64,000 bases of DNA from Limanda limanda (Eukaryota > Chordata > Actinopteri > Pleuronectiformes > Pleuronectidae): positions 24,506,527-24,570,526 of the forward strand of contig NC_083646.1 of assembly GCF_963576545.1 (NCBI RefSeq), given 5' to 3'. Below are positions 40,001 through 52,287 of this stretch, in pieces; within the stretch, counting starts at the first letter, position 1; each line of letters starts with the position of its first letter. The notes beneath the pieces are model-generated. The model had not been told where the DNA came from. It was given only the letters and a program-made list of their open reading frames with translations, and did not search any database. The position numbers and the translations under genes are program-made.

Positions 40001-43000
40001 AGACACTAGTAGGAGCTAGACTAGCTTCATCCAAATAAACAAATAAATCTATCTAACAAAAATATTATTTTGTTCTTATTATGGGAAAGTCCTGTGTCTG
40101 GTCAAGAAGCAGTCCATGTGTATAACCTTAGTTTTAGTACAGGTAACAAACCAGATACAACATGTGATTAGTGAGCTTAAATGGTTTAGGAGGTGGATTG
40201 TGTCACCTTTAGACTGAGCCAGCTTAGCTGTTTCCCAGTGTTACCAGACTCTGTGCTATAAGCTACAGTAGCCAGCTGCTGGTGTTAGCCTCTGTGCTGA
40301 CATGATAGTGGCAATGATCTTCTCATTTAATCAATTAAAGAAATGGAACAAGAGTATTTCCCAGAATGTCAAAATATTCCCTCAAAAGAGATACTACAAA
40401 AACAGCAGTGTAATGAGGTCCACATAAAGTCCCTGTGGGCTTATTATTGGCACATGAAAGTTCACAAAGGTCACAATAAAGTCATTATTGACCATCGTCA
40501 GTCCCTGGAGGAATATTCTAGGAGCACTTTTGTTTATGAGTGTGTGCGAGCCAGTGAGTGTATTTGTGTGTGTCCTGAAACATCTGCCCAGGAGTTAATG
40601 TCCAAAAATAAAATAAAAAAGACGAAGCACCACACAGGAACTGGGGCTGCTTGATGAGAAAAACAAACGCTGTTAGTCTTTTATAGAGGGCCCCGAGTTT
40701 TTCTAGAGAGTGCACCGAAGCTACATGACACATTTCTTTCATACGCAGACTGACAGGCATTATACCTTGAGAGGGAGCTTATGGGGCTACATGGCCATGA
40801 TGGATGGCTGTATAAAAAAGAGCTGGAGATCCCATCTGGGTCACGTCTTATCGGGGCTGACGGATTCACATTGATGAAATCATGAGGGCTCGCTAACCCG
40901 CCCAGCGGAGAAACTTGAAACTAACACTCAGGTAAACAAGGCGGCATCTGAGGAGAGATGCATGTCAAGGGGAGTAGGGAAGGCAGAGCAAATAATGAGA
41001 GAAGGGGAGGGCGGCAGAGGGAAGATAAGTGGTAAATAGTGATGTAAAGTCACGGCAGGAGATGGATTGGGATAATAAGAGCTGACCGAGAAAGAGAGAG
41101 AGAGAGATCGAGGCAGACAGAGAGCGAGGACAAGAGAGAGAGAAATGCAGGCTGTGGGCTGACCGCTGCAGAAAGTGTCCATCACACAGGAGCAGCCACG
41201 ACTTCTTAGCAATTTGGACTATTGATCACCGTCGGCTAATGAGAGGATCAGTGCCCCAAATAAATGTGTCTCTGTGGTTATTAGCTCTGTCTGGGTTTTT
41301 CTCCCTCAAACTTGCATTAAGAAGGTGAAACGGAAACGGTGCCAGACTACACATGGCTTGTAGTCTTTGCAGTGTAACAACCGCACAGGAAACTTGCGGA
41401 TCCACAACATTCATCCAATTGTGCACCAGAGACAATCTGCTGGTGAAGTTACAAACTCCCCCCACTCCCAATCAAGTTACACTGCGCAGAGCAAATGGAG
41501 GTGTGCGTGTGTCTAACACACCATGCAGGAGCACGGTGGTGTGCTCGTGTGTGGGTGGGGGGGGGGGGCATGGAAATGGTGAGATTTCGAGAACATTTGC
41601 GTTTTCTTTTTTCCTCTTTGACAGATGTTTTAGTTGGAAAAAAAACTCTATTAAGAGATAGCTGTTCCAATTTTTGCTCCTAAGTGACCCGTTGAAAAAC
41701 AAACAAGCCATTTCCACTGGAAAACATCTGTCTCCGGAGGTTTGACTAGAAAAGATCACTTGTTGAAAGCAGAGAGCTACAACAATGACGTTTGCGGCTA
41801 TGGCTGCTTGCAGAAAATCACACAGAACAAAGATAAACAACACCTACATGCCTGACATTTATAAGTTAAAGACAGGAAAAGAGTAGCTGGATGACTTGAC
41901 AAGTGAATGACATCAAAGAACATTGAAAATAATGTGCCGCAGGACGGAAATGCATTAAAATAAGTGTGGATAAATCCCTATTATGTAGCATAATCAGTTA
42001 CATATATTTCTCTAGTTTCTTTCCCTCCTCTGACGCAGGTGGGCTTAAGGAAACCAGATCATGGCACCCTGTCGATGAACAAGAGGCAGTAAAGTTCAAC
42101 GACACAACCTGATGTTTAAGCAGTAGTGGGTTTAGCACAGCGCCATCTGGAAGCCTTCAACACCCACACTGAGCTGGCATCAATGTCAGGCTGACAACCT
42201 GTCCGGTAATGGGCACATTATGTCAGTGGGATATTAATGGTCACAAATTGCTGTCAAGTAAAAGGTGTGCAGGCCGAGTGTTTATTTCAAATGAAGGAGC
42301 CTGTCCCCTACAGGCTTGGAAACAGGAGAAACAAGAGTAAGGGCTTATCAAAACCTTTCACATAAAAAATAAATAGCCTACTTTTGGGGTTTTACTTCCT
42401 GGTTAACATCATCATACTTTAGTTTTGGTCTAGCTCAACAAAATATATATTATTAGAGCTTCTCTTATTTTGAAGCTGTAGAATTGCAGAAAATATTCAG
42501 TGTTTATTTTGCATCTCTCTGACTAAACTTTTTAACATAATACTTTGTAATAAAATGCTTAAAGTATTAGCATTAATATACTATTTTGTATAATATACTT
42601 AAAATTGTGTCATTAATAAACTATAATACGTATTAATAATATAAACAATAATATATTGCAGTAATTGACAAACATCTTTAGCCTATACTATTACACTTTT
42701 ATATATACATAGGTCTATATACATACTTTTTGTATATAAAGCGTCCGCATAGTACTAAGCTTTTGTTGTCATCCTTTGTTGGTTAATGCCTCACACAGAT
42801 AATCAATTATTAATGATTACTCTGGAACTGCCCCGGATATCAAGGACAAGCTAAACTGAGGTATGAAATGCTGCCTGGCCTTCACTTGCACATCAGCACA
42901 GAGACATGCAGATTCAGTTTGAATGCAGTTGGTATATACGACATGACAAAGTTTATATCCCTTCATAATACAACATAGATAATTGTGTGATGTGAAACGA

Positions 43001-43925
43001 TTTTACTTTGTCAGTCCAATACAATCATGCATTAGTAGCAGTTAGTAATGCATGTATAGTACTAGTAGTAGCATGTATATAAGAACGTCACGTCTATGGA
43101 AACGTCTAAGTAGCTATCAATTGTGGTATGATGATATAATTAATTTCAACACCTGCAAAATATCAGCTCCACTCTGCACACCACCTCATGTGGATTTATT
43201 ACTTCAGAGGAGCAACAACGGGTAACACAGGAGAAAGCAATGGTTGCATCAAGCAGTCATGTTTACGCAGCTTCCCCCCGAGAGAGAGAGAGCAGGCGCT
43301 TCCAGCGGGAGTTACCTGCATCAGCCAGGCAGCAAAACAGCCATTAAGTCAAACAGCCAGCCAGTCAGCACTGCTGCAAACCAACAGGTCAGTTATACAA
43401 GAAATAAGCGACCGAGGGATTATTACACACCGTCATTCTCTCCACACCGCACCAGTGAACAGCTTTACACAACACAATATGGCCAACTGAGACTGCTGGA
43501 TGGGTTACTGAAAATGGAGATGACTCGCCTCCAAAGAGAGACACACACACACGCACACACACACACACAGAGAGTGTCTGCTGGTACACTCATATGTATT
43601 TATATGAATCTAGGATCAGTGAATCAGACTGTGGTGTGGGTTTGGATGAATTTAGCTCCCAAAGAAAGAACAGACAGATGTTTCGAGAGGTAAAGAAACT
43701 AACATGAAAGGAACAGAAGGACTACGACTAAAAATACTGTGGCAAAGTGGTTCTTGTTTTTTGTTTGTTTTTCTAAATTAAGGACCCCCTACAAGACAGA
43801 AATTATGAAGGGGCCCCCTCATGAACAGTATGTCCCTTGGAATAAAAGTTATATGAAAGAACAACACAACCACAACAGAAAGAGAATGAAAGACATCGCC
43901 ACACTGTTATTTATGTAATTATGAC
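40001..43925. other. Probable 5' intron or intergenic DNA, no gene
   Basis: No coding signal is seen. Repeats are (GA)-rich DNA at 41092-41140, poly-G at about 41555-41568 and (CA)n at 43540-43569. Very AT-rich DNA covers about 42440-42740. The stretches at about 41150-41350 and 42010-42300 are of high complexity and could be conserved non-coding elements (inference). Confidence 0.45.
42137..42155 (-). promoter_or_regulatory. Candidate CTCF site
   Basis: The minus strand carries CTTCCAGATGGCGCTGTG, whose AGATGGCGCT part fits the strongest section of the CTCF core (AGRKGGCRST). The 5' half is weaker. Confidence 0.3.
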
Positions 43926-44912
43926 TTAAGGCTCTTATATACTTCTACGTATCCGTTTCTCGGAGAGGTCTCAGCGGGGGACAAAGAGTCTTTTTGATTT
44001 TTACTTCTCCGACGACTATCCGTCTAAAAACAATTCCCCGCCAAACCCATAGGTGGCGCAACGGAAGACGAGCTCAGAGAAGCCTACCCCATTTGGGAAG
44101 AAGAAGTCCACGTGTCTCTGTTTATCTCTATCGGCTCGCCTCCCACACACTGAACCATGGCAACTAACAGAACTAAATAAAGTGACACCCAGCGTGTCAA
44201 GATGCTGATGTAATCGTTTCGTAGCGCAGCGGTTCCCCGGTCTTGTTTCCGAACTGTGTTGCTGATTCCACAGCTTGAATCTGCTTGTGGCTACATGTAG
44301 CTAGAAGCTACCCGGAGCTAGCTCCCCCCCAGCTTCCACACACAGTCAGCAGGGACTCCCGGCACTAACAACTACTATCCAGTGTTTGCTTCTAACCTGA
44401 CGGTATTATAGAAACAGTGTCATGATAGAAGTGGAATTAAAGTCGTGACGGCGGGTTCTTGCACTGTTACCACCGCAGTTAGCATGGTGGCTAGCCTAGC
44501 CCGCTAGCCTAGCCTGCTAGCGCCGTTTTGAAAGCTCGTTATAACCGTATGTGACCGTGCACACATGCCCTCAGTGCTCTAACGAGCCACCGTCAGCCGG
44601 ACAACTCCGCTGGCTTAACACACACGTCACATTAATCGTAGAATCATAGTTGTGTTCGTGTTTGTTGCTACAAGTAAACAGAAAGTTTGAGGTCCGGAAA
44701 TACGGAAATGACGTTATACGGAAATGATGTCGTTCGCGGACCAATCACAGCCAAGAGCGGTCCGTCGGGTCTCCAACATGAAGACGGATAGTTAGAAAAA
44801 TCAGACGTGTACGAAAAGCTGTACGAAGCACTCGGAGAGGACGTTTCACGACGGATAGGGCGATCTTATCTGTCCTTAATAGAAGAAACGGAGAGGCATA
44901 AATTGGCCTTTA
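43926..44912. mobile_element. PIF/Harbinger-like MITE with TTA target-site duplication
   Basis: The element is 43929-44909 (981 bp), flanked by TTA at 43926-43928 and 44910-44912. The left end reads AGGCTCTTATATAC and the right end, on the other strand, AGGCCAATTTATGCC; both lead into CCGTTTCT. Subterminal words are also inverted (ACTATCCGTC). TWA duplications are typical of PIF/Harbinger elements. The interior is CpG-rich with GCTAGCCTAGCC repeats near 44480-44525 and no transposase frame. A CTCF-like AGGTGGCGCA lies at 44051-44060. Confidence 0.75.
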
Positions 44913-47069
44913 GTTACACAGTCGCTCTAGAATTAATAAACATCACACTTGTTGAATGTCAATTCTAATTCTGAGTTATCTCGGATTGGCTTCCCGCGAT
45001 TAGTAGGATTAGATGAATAATGTTTTGGTTTTTTTAACATTATCTGTAATTCCTCTCTTAATTGGACCAAAACCATTTGATGCTTGACTAAAGAGTTGGC
45101 ATTAGTCGACACTGTGCATTTTTGTTCATCTGTGGGTTTAGCGCAGTGCAGTAGAAAAGCCAGGTGGCAGTGGCATCTACAGCAGATACGTTGTTGTTAT
45201 TGTCAAGCACTTGAAAAGTCATAGTTGTCATGCATGACTTTAACAGCGCTTAATGCGGCAGACACGCAAAAAGAAACATGGCCATGCAACCCGATTTAGA
45301 TTCTCGACTAAAATCAACAGTGTGGAAATCATTTACCGGAGCAAATCCGTCAGCCGCAATATAAGTAAGGCTGCCCTATAAGTACAACAACAACACCAGC
45401 ACTATACATAACCATTTAAAGCCACACCGGCTAACGCTAGCAGGAGTAAAGTTAGCGAGGAGAAGCACCAACAGTGGACAAGGAAGGCAGACGACAATCT
45501 GAGAATTCTCTAAACTTTATATCACCGACCACCAAACGTCCAGTCTCTGTCTCACATTGACAAAGGTCAGATAAAATATTTTTCAACTAGTCTGTCTCGA
45601 CCACTACTATAATGCAGAGGTCGTAAATGCCTTAGATTTCACCGAGGCCAGCTATAACCTCACATACCCTCATTAGGAGATGTTGTGCCCATAGCATGTG
45701 TTTTTTGGGGGATAATGTGCATTAAAGATTAGGATTTATCAGTCTGGTTAAGTGTAAAATGTTGCTCCTACTCACATGAAAATGCACATTTGGCTTTACC
45801 ATTGTTTGCTTATATTCTAGATGAGGAGTCATGGTCATAGATAGGCAGCTGAACCCTGCCTGCCGCCCTGTTAGAGACTAAGTATGAGATTAAGACTCAA
45901 TGAGTGTGTCTGATTTTTCTTATTGTTTTTTGGGGGGATTTTTTCCAGGGGAGAGAGGCTTTTGTGGTCATCCTTAAAACTATTAATTGGGTGATTTTGT
46001 GGAGATGGTCAGGTATAATCTGATGGGATTAATGGCTATCCTCTTTAAATAGAGTTCTGTGGGCGGGGATTAGATGATCACAGCCAGTTGGCCTCAAGAG
46101 CGACAGATTTTCATCTTTAGGGTTTTAAGGGAAAATAATGTAGTAGCAATGACTAAGTTGATACAAGGGGACATGAGGTTGTATACAAATGTTTTTGCCA
46201 GTGCGTACAACAAATAGAAAAAAAGCATCATGGGACGTTTTGATGAAAGTTAAAGAGGGATACTCTGCAGGTCTTAATCATTTCGGATTATTGGAAGAGC
46301 TCCAGCCTAAGGTTTGACTCGGATGGTGTGTTTGGAGGTAAGGGTTAGGGAGTGGTGGGGGGGTAATACCAGGAGCCCTTACCTTCCTCCCCTTAACTAC
46401 TCTCCTCACATCTGGATACAATGTAGGAACAGGGCACCGAGGCCAGGGGGATGGCTGAAGGGAGGGTGCAAGTGTGCTGGGGGATTCTTTACAAAACATC
46501 AAGAGCCAATGGGAAAGGGTGGTGGTGCTTCTGCATCGGGTGGTGGATGTGGAGTGGCGGGGTAGTGTGTGTGTTGTGATGGTGGGAAGGTGGAGGGGGG
46601 GGGGGTGGTACAAAAAAAGCTCCCTGTCTTTGGTCTCTTCTTCCCTGTGTAGTTTGTCTGCAAGGCCCCCGAGCAACAGACAGAGAAGCAGCTGGGAACT
46701 GAGGTGAGCAGCGAACCAGCCGCCTCGGAAAACACACAGAGAGGGCAAATCTGGACGAGGTGAAAATCTGGCGTTTTAAACTTTAATGGGGTAAATACAC
46801 TGGACGCATTGTAATCACACCAGGTTCAAATTGCCATATAAACTTTTAAATAGTCTTAGTACTTATTGAGGCTACTTCCATACTACTGTTTTAGTTTAAA
46901 ACAGCGTTTTCAAACTAAAACAACCTCTTTACTCGGGAGCACTTTGGCACGGTATCACTTTTAATCTCATGACCAATCAAACATTGATGTGTAAAATCTT
47001 CACACTCATTTGGTAGGAAAGCTATTTAGGTGAAAAGTGAAATCATCACAATTTAAGTTGCCATCATAG
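44913..47069. other. Probable 5' intron or intergenic DNA, no gene
   Basis: No convincing coding sequence is seen. The minus-strand frame at 46278-46748 is Pro/His/Thr-rich low complexity. A poly-G run lies near 46594-46607. Confidence 0.45.
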
Positions 47070-47780
47070 ACCATAGAATGTAAATAAAGAAGGATGAAGC
47101 GTCTCCACATTCCATCTGCTCACATTATCCAGGACCGAACCAAAATATCCCAGATTCCAGAGCTGCCATCCTAAGCATTTGGAGCCAGAGCCAGAAAGTC
47201 AATGTTAGGCCGATCCACACGCTCGACCACTCGCAAGTCAGTCTCAGCCGTCAATCATGATATTTCCCCCTTTTTTTATCGCATCAAATAACTAATTAAA
47301 ATCAAATTTACCAGAAAAAAATACATTTGGACAAACATCACTGCCAAAAAAGCTACTTTATATGATTTACCCAACTTTGCGAAACATTTATTTTCATGTA
47401 CTTTGACTTCTTATTAGCCCGTGTCCCATCTGCTAACATTGAGGAGGCGTGGTTAATGACCACTTTGGTTTTTTTGTGGAGCAATCATGTTGTCCATCTT
47501 TAGATACAGTCTATGGTGCATAGGCGTGAATGTCTATATTATATCACAGAAAATATAACACACTGCCATATATATTCACTAGTTTGATACCACAAAGACA
47601 CAATAAATGCCTATAGGATTATAAAAGCATTACAGCACAAATAAACAATTTCTGTAGGCTAAATGAGATATAGAACTACCACCTAATTATCATAACACAT
47701 GATTTAGTTTAGTCATTAGTGATTACTAAACAACACCACCACTAGTTTACAGTTAACAAACAGCCACAGACTGTAGTGAT
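47070..47780 (+). repeat. Dispersed repeat copy 2 (uninterrupted)
   Basis: This is the partner of the copy at 38.9-40.0 kb, without the SINE. Its first part has inverted ends: ACCATAGAATGTAAATAAAG at 47070 and, read on the other strand from 47517, ACCATAGACTGTATCTAAAG. Similarity to copy 1 continues past that end to about 47780. No coding frame is present. Confidence 0.65.
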
Positions 47781-47881
47781 ATTATAATATAAGGATTGGT
47801 CAATCTTTAGAGTCTATGACATGAACAAGCTTCAACAAGGTTCTTCATTGTGAGAGCATAACATACACCACTCGTCATAAC

Positions 47882-48562
47882 ACTCAGTACGTTTACATGA
47901 TGGCAGAAACCCGATTTCGGCCGCAATCGGGTTTCTCTATCCATGGGGGGTTAACTGCTCTATCTCAGGGTACATGGCACTGAGAAATCCGACTCTTGTC
48001 CGAAAGCATTTCATACCCCGCTACGATAGGTGGCGCTGTTTTCATTACAGCTAGTGGTGATCCAGCCATTTCCGCTTGACCTCGTCACCACTAGCAACAC
48101 AAAAACAACAACAGCCTTCAACTCAGCATGCGAGAAAGATGACGAACGGAGAGCAAGGTGAAGCTACGTCCCTCTACATGATGTTGTGCATGTTTACTCT
48201 AGGAGTACTGCGAATGCGAACGGCGCATTTGATTAGAATGGAAATGGCGAGTGCCGGCCGGCACCGGGCAGCGACATTTTATCTACGTGTCGACTTCCGG
48301 GTCACGACCAGGGAGGGAGGGGGGGGCAGGATCTCAAGCATGCGCAAAGACGTCTTCTCCAGTTGTTGTCTAGCTTCCAGAGTTACATGCGCGCGTTGTC
48401 CGATATACAGCCAGATCCGATCTACTTATCTGGGGGTGGTTATCCGACTTCAGTCGGACACAAGAAATCTAGATTTGTGGAGTTACATGACATGGATCTT
48501 CGATTGAAACCGGACAACGCCAGAAATCGGGTTTCAATCGGACACATGTAACCGCAGTGACT
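47882..48562. mobile_element. MITE with 3-bp duplication and subterminal hairpins
   Basis: The element is 47885-48559 (675 bp). Its ends are CAGTACGTTTACATG and, inverted, CACTGCGGTTACATG (12 of 15 identical), flanked by ACT at 47882-47884 and 48560-48562. Each end has a perfect internal hairpin: 47905-47916 with 47925-47936 (AGAAACCCGATT) and 48501-48511 with 48530-48540 (CGATTGAAACC). There is no transposase frame. The superfamily is uncertain; PIF/Harbinger-like is possible from the 3-bp duplication. A CTCF-like AGGTGGCGCT lies at 48028-48037. Confidence 0.7.
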
Positions 48563-51481
48563 AAGTGAGAAATTAGGATTTAACCTCATACTGTCTTTTT
48601 GATTTTTTGTATTCTACATAAAATGCAGACTGAACTACAAGAGAAGGTTTTAAAGACTTCTACTAATTTTCCTCTTCCCTTCCTTGCTGAAGAAAAAAAA
48701 AACTGAAAATAGGGAGCACATGGCCGGCAACCTGCTCCTGAATCCAGCTTCCAGCATGTTTGGGTTCCCCTGTATCTCTGGATTTGAGCTGATTAGCCCT
48801 TGGGCGAACCTCCTGCTCCTCCTGACCTCGGTCCTCAGAGACCCCACAGCCTGCTTGACCCAGACAGAAGTGCTACTATAACTACTTCCTCAACCCTTCT
48901 TCCTCATGCATGTTTACTCCCTTCGCTGCTCAAATGAAGAGAGTTAGTTAAGAGTGGAGTAGCAATGGTTCCCTGTGTATAGGGTTAAATTTCACTGCAT
49001 TACAATTCACAGGGGTCTCAGACTACCTCAAGAAAACCAGACGAGATGTTTCAGTTCTTCCATTTAGCTGATAATTAGGTTTTTACATTGTATTGTTACT
49101 ATACTCTTCATTCTTTTGACATGTTTTCAGACAGCCACAAGAAATCAGACTGCCCAGTATATTTCCATCTGAGTGGGTCTTTTCTTTTCCCCACAGACGG
49201 AAAAAAGGACATAACGACAGCGAGGAGCAGCCACATCAAGCGTAGCATTTCAACAAAAAGAATAAAATCACTACTAATTGTGGTTTTGAAAAGCAACATC
49301 ACAAATGATTGTCTTTATCTTGTATAACAATCAGGTTTTTTGACAGGACAATGTCCAAACTAACATTCAGCTCGACTCCCTCTCTTCCACATACACACAC
49401 ACACACATGTGCATGCACACACTAACTACAGCATAACGTAGCAAGGTTAGGCTGACATCAGCGGCTAACGATCAGTTCCTCTGTGGGCTGAGTGATTAGC
49501 TGCAGTAGCCCGGAGACATTTCCATCTTTTTTCCCCCTAAGTTAGTCAGACATGCAATATCGTTGGCTTTCAGTCTGCACTAACTACATCCACTCTCTTC
49601 TATTCGCTCTAACTCTGTACAAAAAAACAGGGAAAATACTTTTACAGACTGATCGATGATGCTAACGATGCAGTGAATGTGGGGCAGTTGAAAAAGAGGG
49701 AAATAGAAGAAGAGCATACAAGTTTTTCATATTTTAATGAGTTTTCATACTGAAGAGGAGCAACAACAGGCGAGGGAGAAAAGACAACACTCTGAGTTTG
49801 TGTGTGTGTGTGTTTTTAGGTGTGTGTGAATGGGTGGTGTAAGTAGCAGTTTATTGTATCAAAGTGAAACTAAATTGAAAATGAAAGTTAAAACCTGTTA
49901 AGTGGTGATCCAGAACTTCCTGTTTTTGGTTCTTTTACAACCCGGTTTACAACTGAAATGCATGTTTTATGTCTGCTTCCTGCCTAACAGAAATCACTCG
50001 TCAGTCAAATTCTGGATTATTCTATTTATGAAATTCCAACAACTGCCGCTCCCTTTTTCGTCTGTACCTCACCTACCTAACTGTTTCTTGTTTTTCTTCT
50101 GAAGCAAAACGTGACTTCTGTTCATCAGAGATGCAGTCAATGTTTTCTCTTAGGAAAAAAATACATAAAAAACTGATATGTATTAGTGTAATTTAGGACC
50201 TATTTTTCTTCAGACTTGTTTATTCCCACTCTGAGGGTGTTTATTAACTGGAACAGGATGGTGAATGCTAAAGAGGAGCCTCTCTGCTTGGGAAACAGCT
50301 CAACACAAACCCAACCCCCATCCCACCCTTACAGCCCTCCGGGCTGCTGTGAGTTTGGATTAAGTTTGGTTGCCATGTCTCCTCCCTACCAAAGCCTGGC
50401 TGTCACCACCACAAAACACACACACACCCAGACACCTACATGCCAAGTTAGCATATCACCTAGTGGCCTATCAAATTTGAGGAAGGCCATTGTCTTGCAG
50501 GAGGATAAACAGACCAGACAGATGAGGAAGAAAGAAACAAACAATTCCGTGATTCACTGTGTAAAACATAGTAAAACATTCATTAACTGATCTATTTGAC
50601 AAGTTTTTTCATCAATCTAATTACTTTTTATGAATAAAAACAGGATGAATCAGAATTAAAAGCTGTTTATGTATCATAATTAAGAAATTGACGCTGTCTC
50701 TAATTCCCATTAATGCTGTCTACTTGTGTGTGTGTGTGTGTGTGTGTGTGAAGCAGTGGATCAATAATGGTAGTCTACTACAGTGACATCTGGGCTGGAC
50801 AAAGAGTGCTGTTCCTTCCCCCGCCAGCTCTCCTCTCTCTCCCTCTCTCAATCCCTGATCACAGCCACGTGGTTCTCTGGGCTATTTCTCCCGGCTAAGC
50901 TTATTTCTCTTCTTTAATCCCGCAGCAATCACAGCAACAATGCCAAGCGTCGGGTTCATAGACGCAGGCAGAAATCTATTAACTATGATCACGATGTCAG
51001 CTCCAACCCGATAAGCACTGCTAATGAATCCGGCACATTCGGCGCAGCTCTCTGTGCTCGTGATTGTTATTTCATTGGATCATCAATAATGTGTAAGATG
51101 GGGAAACCAACGTGAGTGACGGTGATGGATAATGCCGCTTGTAAAGTGGTTAATGTGCTTCCATTTGGACTGAAGTGAGATTCTGTTCTCTGTAGAACTC
51201 CGACACTGCCTGTTCAATTCGACTGATGCAGTGACGAGGAGCTGGAAAGCTGCAGGCCCACGCTACCGTGTTCTCAGTTCATAAATGGGGTCGATATCCA
51301 GCCATGATTAACAGATTATCAGCTACTCAGTGTGGTCAGCCTCGGATTTTGTTCTCGTCTTCACACAGCCACTTATTAGTACAACCAGTAGTAATCTGAC
51401 AGGGAAAATACTTATTGGGGATGAGGATTACTATGATCAAGCATGACCAGTGTTTTTAATTTAATGTTATTTTAAGTGTTA
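48563..51481. other. Probable 5' intron or intergenic DNA, no gene
   Basis: Only chance frames and simple repeats are seen ((CA)n near 49390-49405, (GT)n at 49798-49813 and 50725-50750). The section at about 50870-51300 is of high complexity, with TAATGAATC, ATTA and CAGCAATCACAG words and no repeat character. It is my best guess for a conserved non-coding element here. Confidence 0.4.
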
Positions 51482-51830
51482 AGTTTGAAATAGTTTGACG
51501 ACAAAAACACACAGAAAATCTAATCAGAGGACTTCTTGCACTATAATACAGTAAGAAACATTGTTGAATCAACCAAATGAAAAAAAGTACTTAAATTGGT
51601 AACATACAAATTAATTTAAGTTTGTTCACATTAACGTTAACAAGATATTTCAATACAATGAATAACTTTCATTGGAAAAGACTTCCAATGAGTTTTAAGT
51701 AGTTTTACCACAAAAGCTTGCAGAAACAAAATCAAGCTTCCTTGCACTATGATACAAAAATAGAAATTAACTTCAAACAACTTTAATTGGTAACACACAA
51801 ATGAACTTAGTTTGTTCAAATTAAAAAGGA
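51482..51830 (+). repeat. Diverged tandem duplication, two units of about 150-200 bp
   Basis: Unit 1 (about 51482-51650) and unit 2 (about 51690-51830) share CTTGCACTATAATAC/CTTGCACTATGATAC, AAATTGGTAACATACAAATTA/TAATTGGTAACACACAAATGA and AAGTTTGTTCACATTAA/TAGTTTGTTCAAATTAA in the same order and direction. Confidence 0.6.
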
Positions 51831-52248
51831 CAAGTTATATTTACACCACTCATAACTTGCTAATGACCAACTGGTAAAAAGATTTCTGTTTCAGTGAACT
51901 CATATTGAATCTTGTTTATTAGCTGGACCTTTAATCACACTATTTCATCACTAGAATATTTGGGTTGAGTTGTGCTCATCCTGCACTGAAAGTGTTTGCT
52001 AAAAACATGTGCCAGTGATTTTATTACAAAAGCAAATTTTGTTGCGTTTGCTTCAATATCCAGTGTGGTCTCATTTAATTTATCGTTGACTATCGTTTTT
52101 TTAAACACGTTATTAAAACTGTCAGTGTTAAAAAGTTATTGCTGTGTTCAACTGTGGTGACAACATTATTAGCTTAGTCTTTTGTAAACATTTCTAATGA
52201 ATATGAAAATGAATAAACTCTACAAGCAATTAATGTGGGGGTTGTTTC

Positions 52249-52287
52249 CACATCCCACATTCAGCTATTGTCTGAATGTGGGATGTG
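52249..52287. other. Perfect 16-bp inverted repeat with 7-base loop
   Basis: CACATCCCACATTCAG (52249-52264) is followed by the loop CTATTGT and the exact complement CTGAATGTGGGATGTG (52272-52287). It could be a short MITE remnant or a small RNA hairpin; the stem is shorter than a usual miRNA precursor. Confidence 0.75.

Noticed and set aside
46278..46748. 156-residue Pro/His-rich minus-strand frame
   Set aside because: Low-complexity translation of G-rich DNA; no domain, no splice or promoter support.
48076..48507. 143-residue frame on the + strand
   Set aside because: Lies within a non-autonomous MITE and has no transposase similarity.
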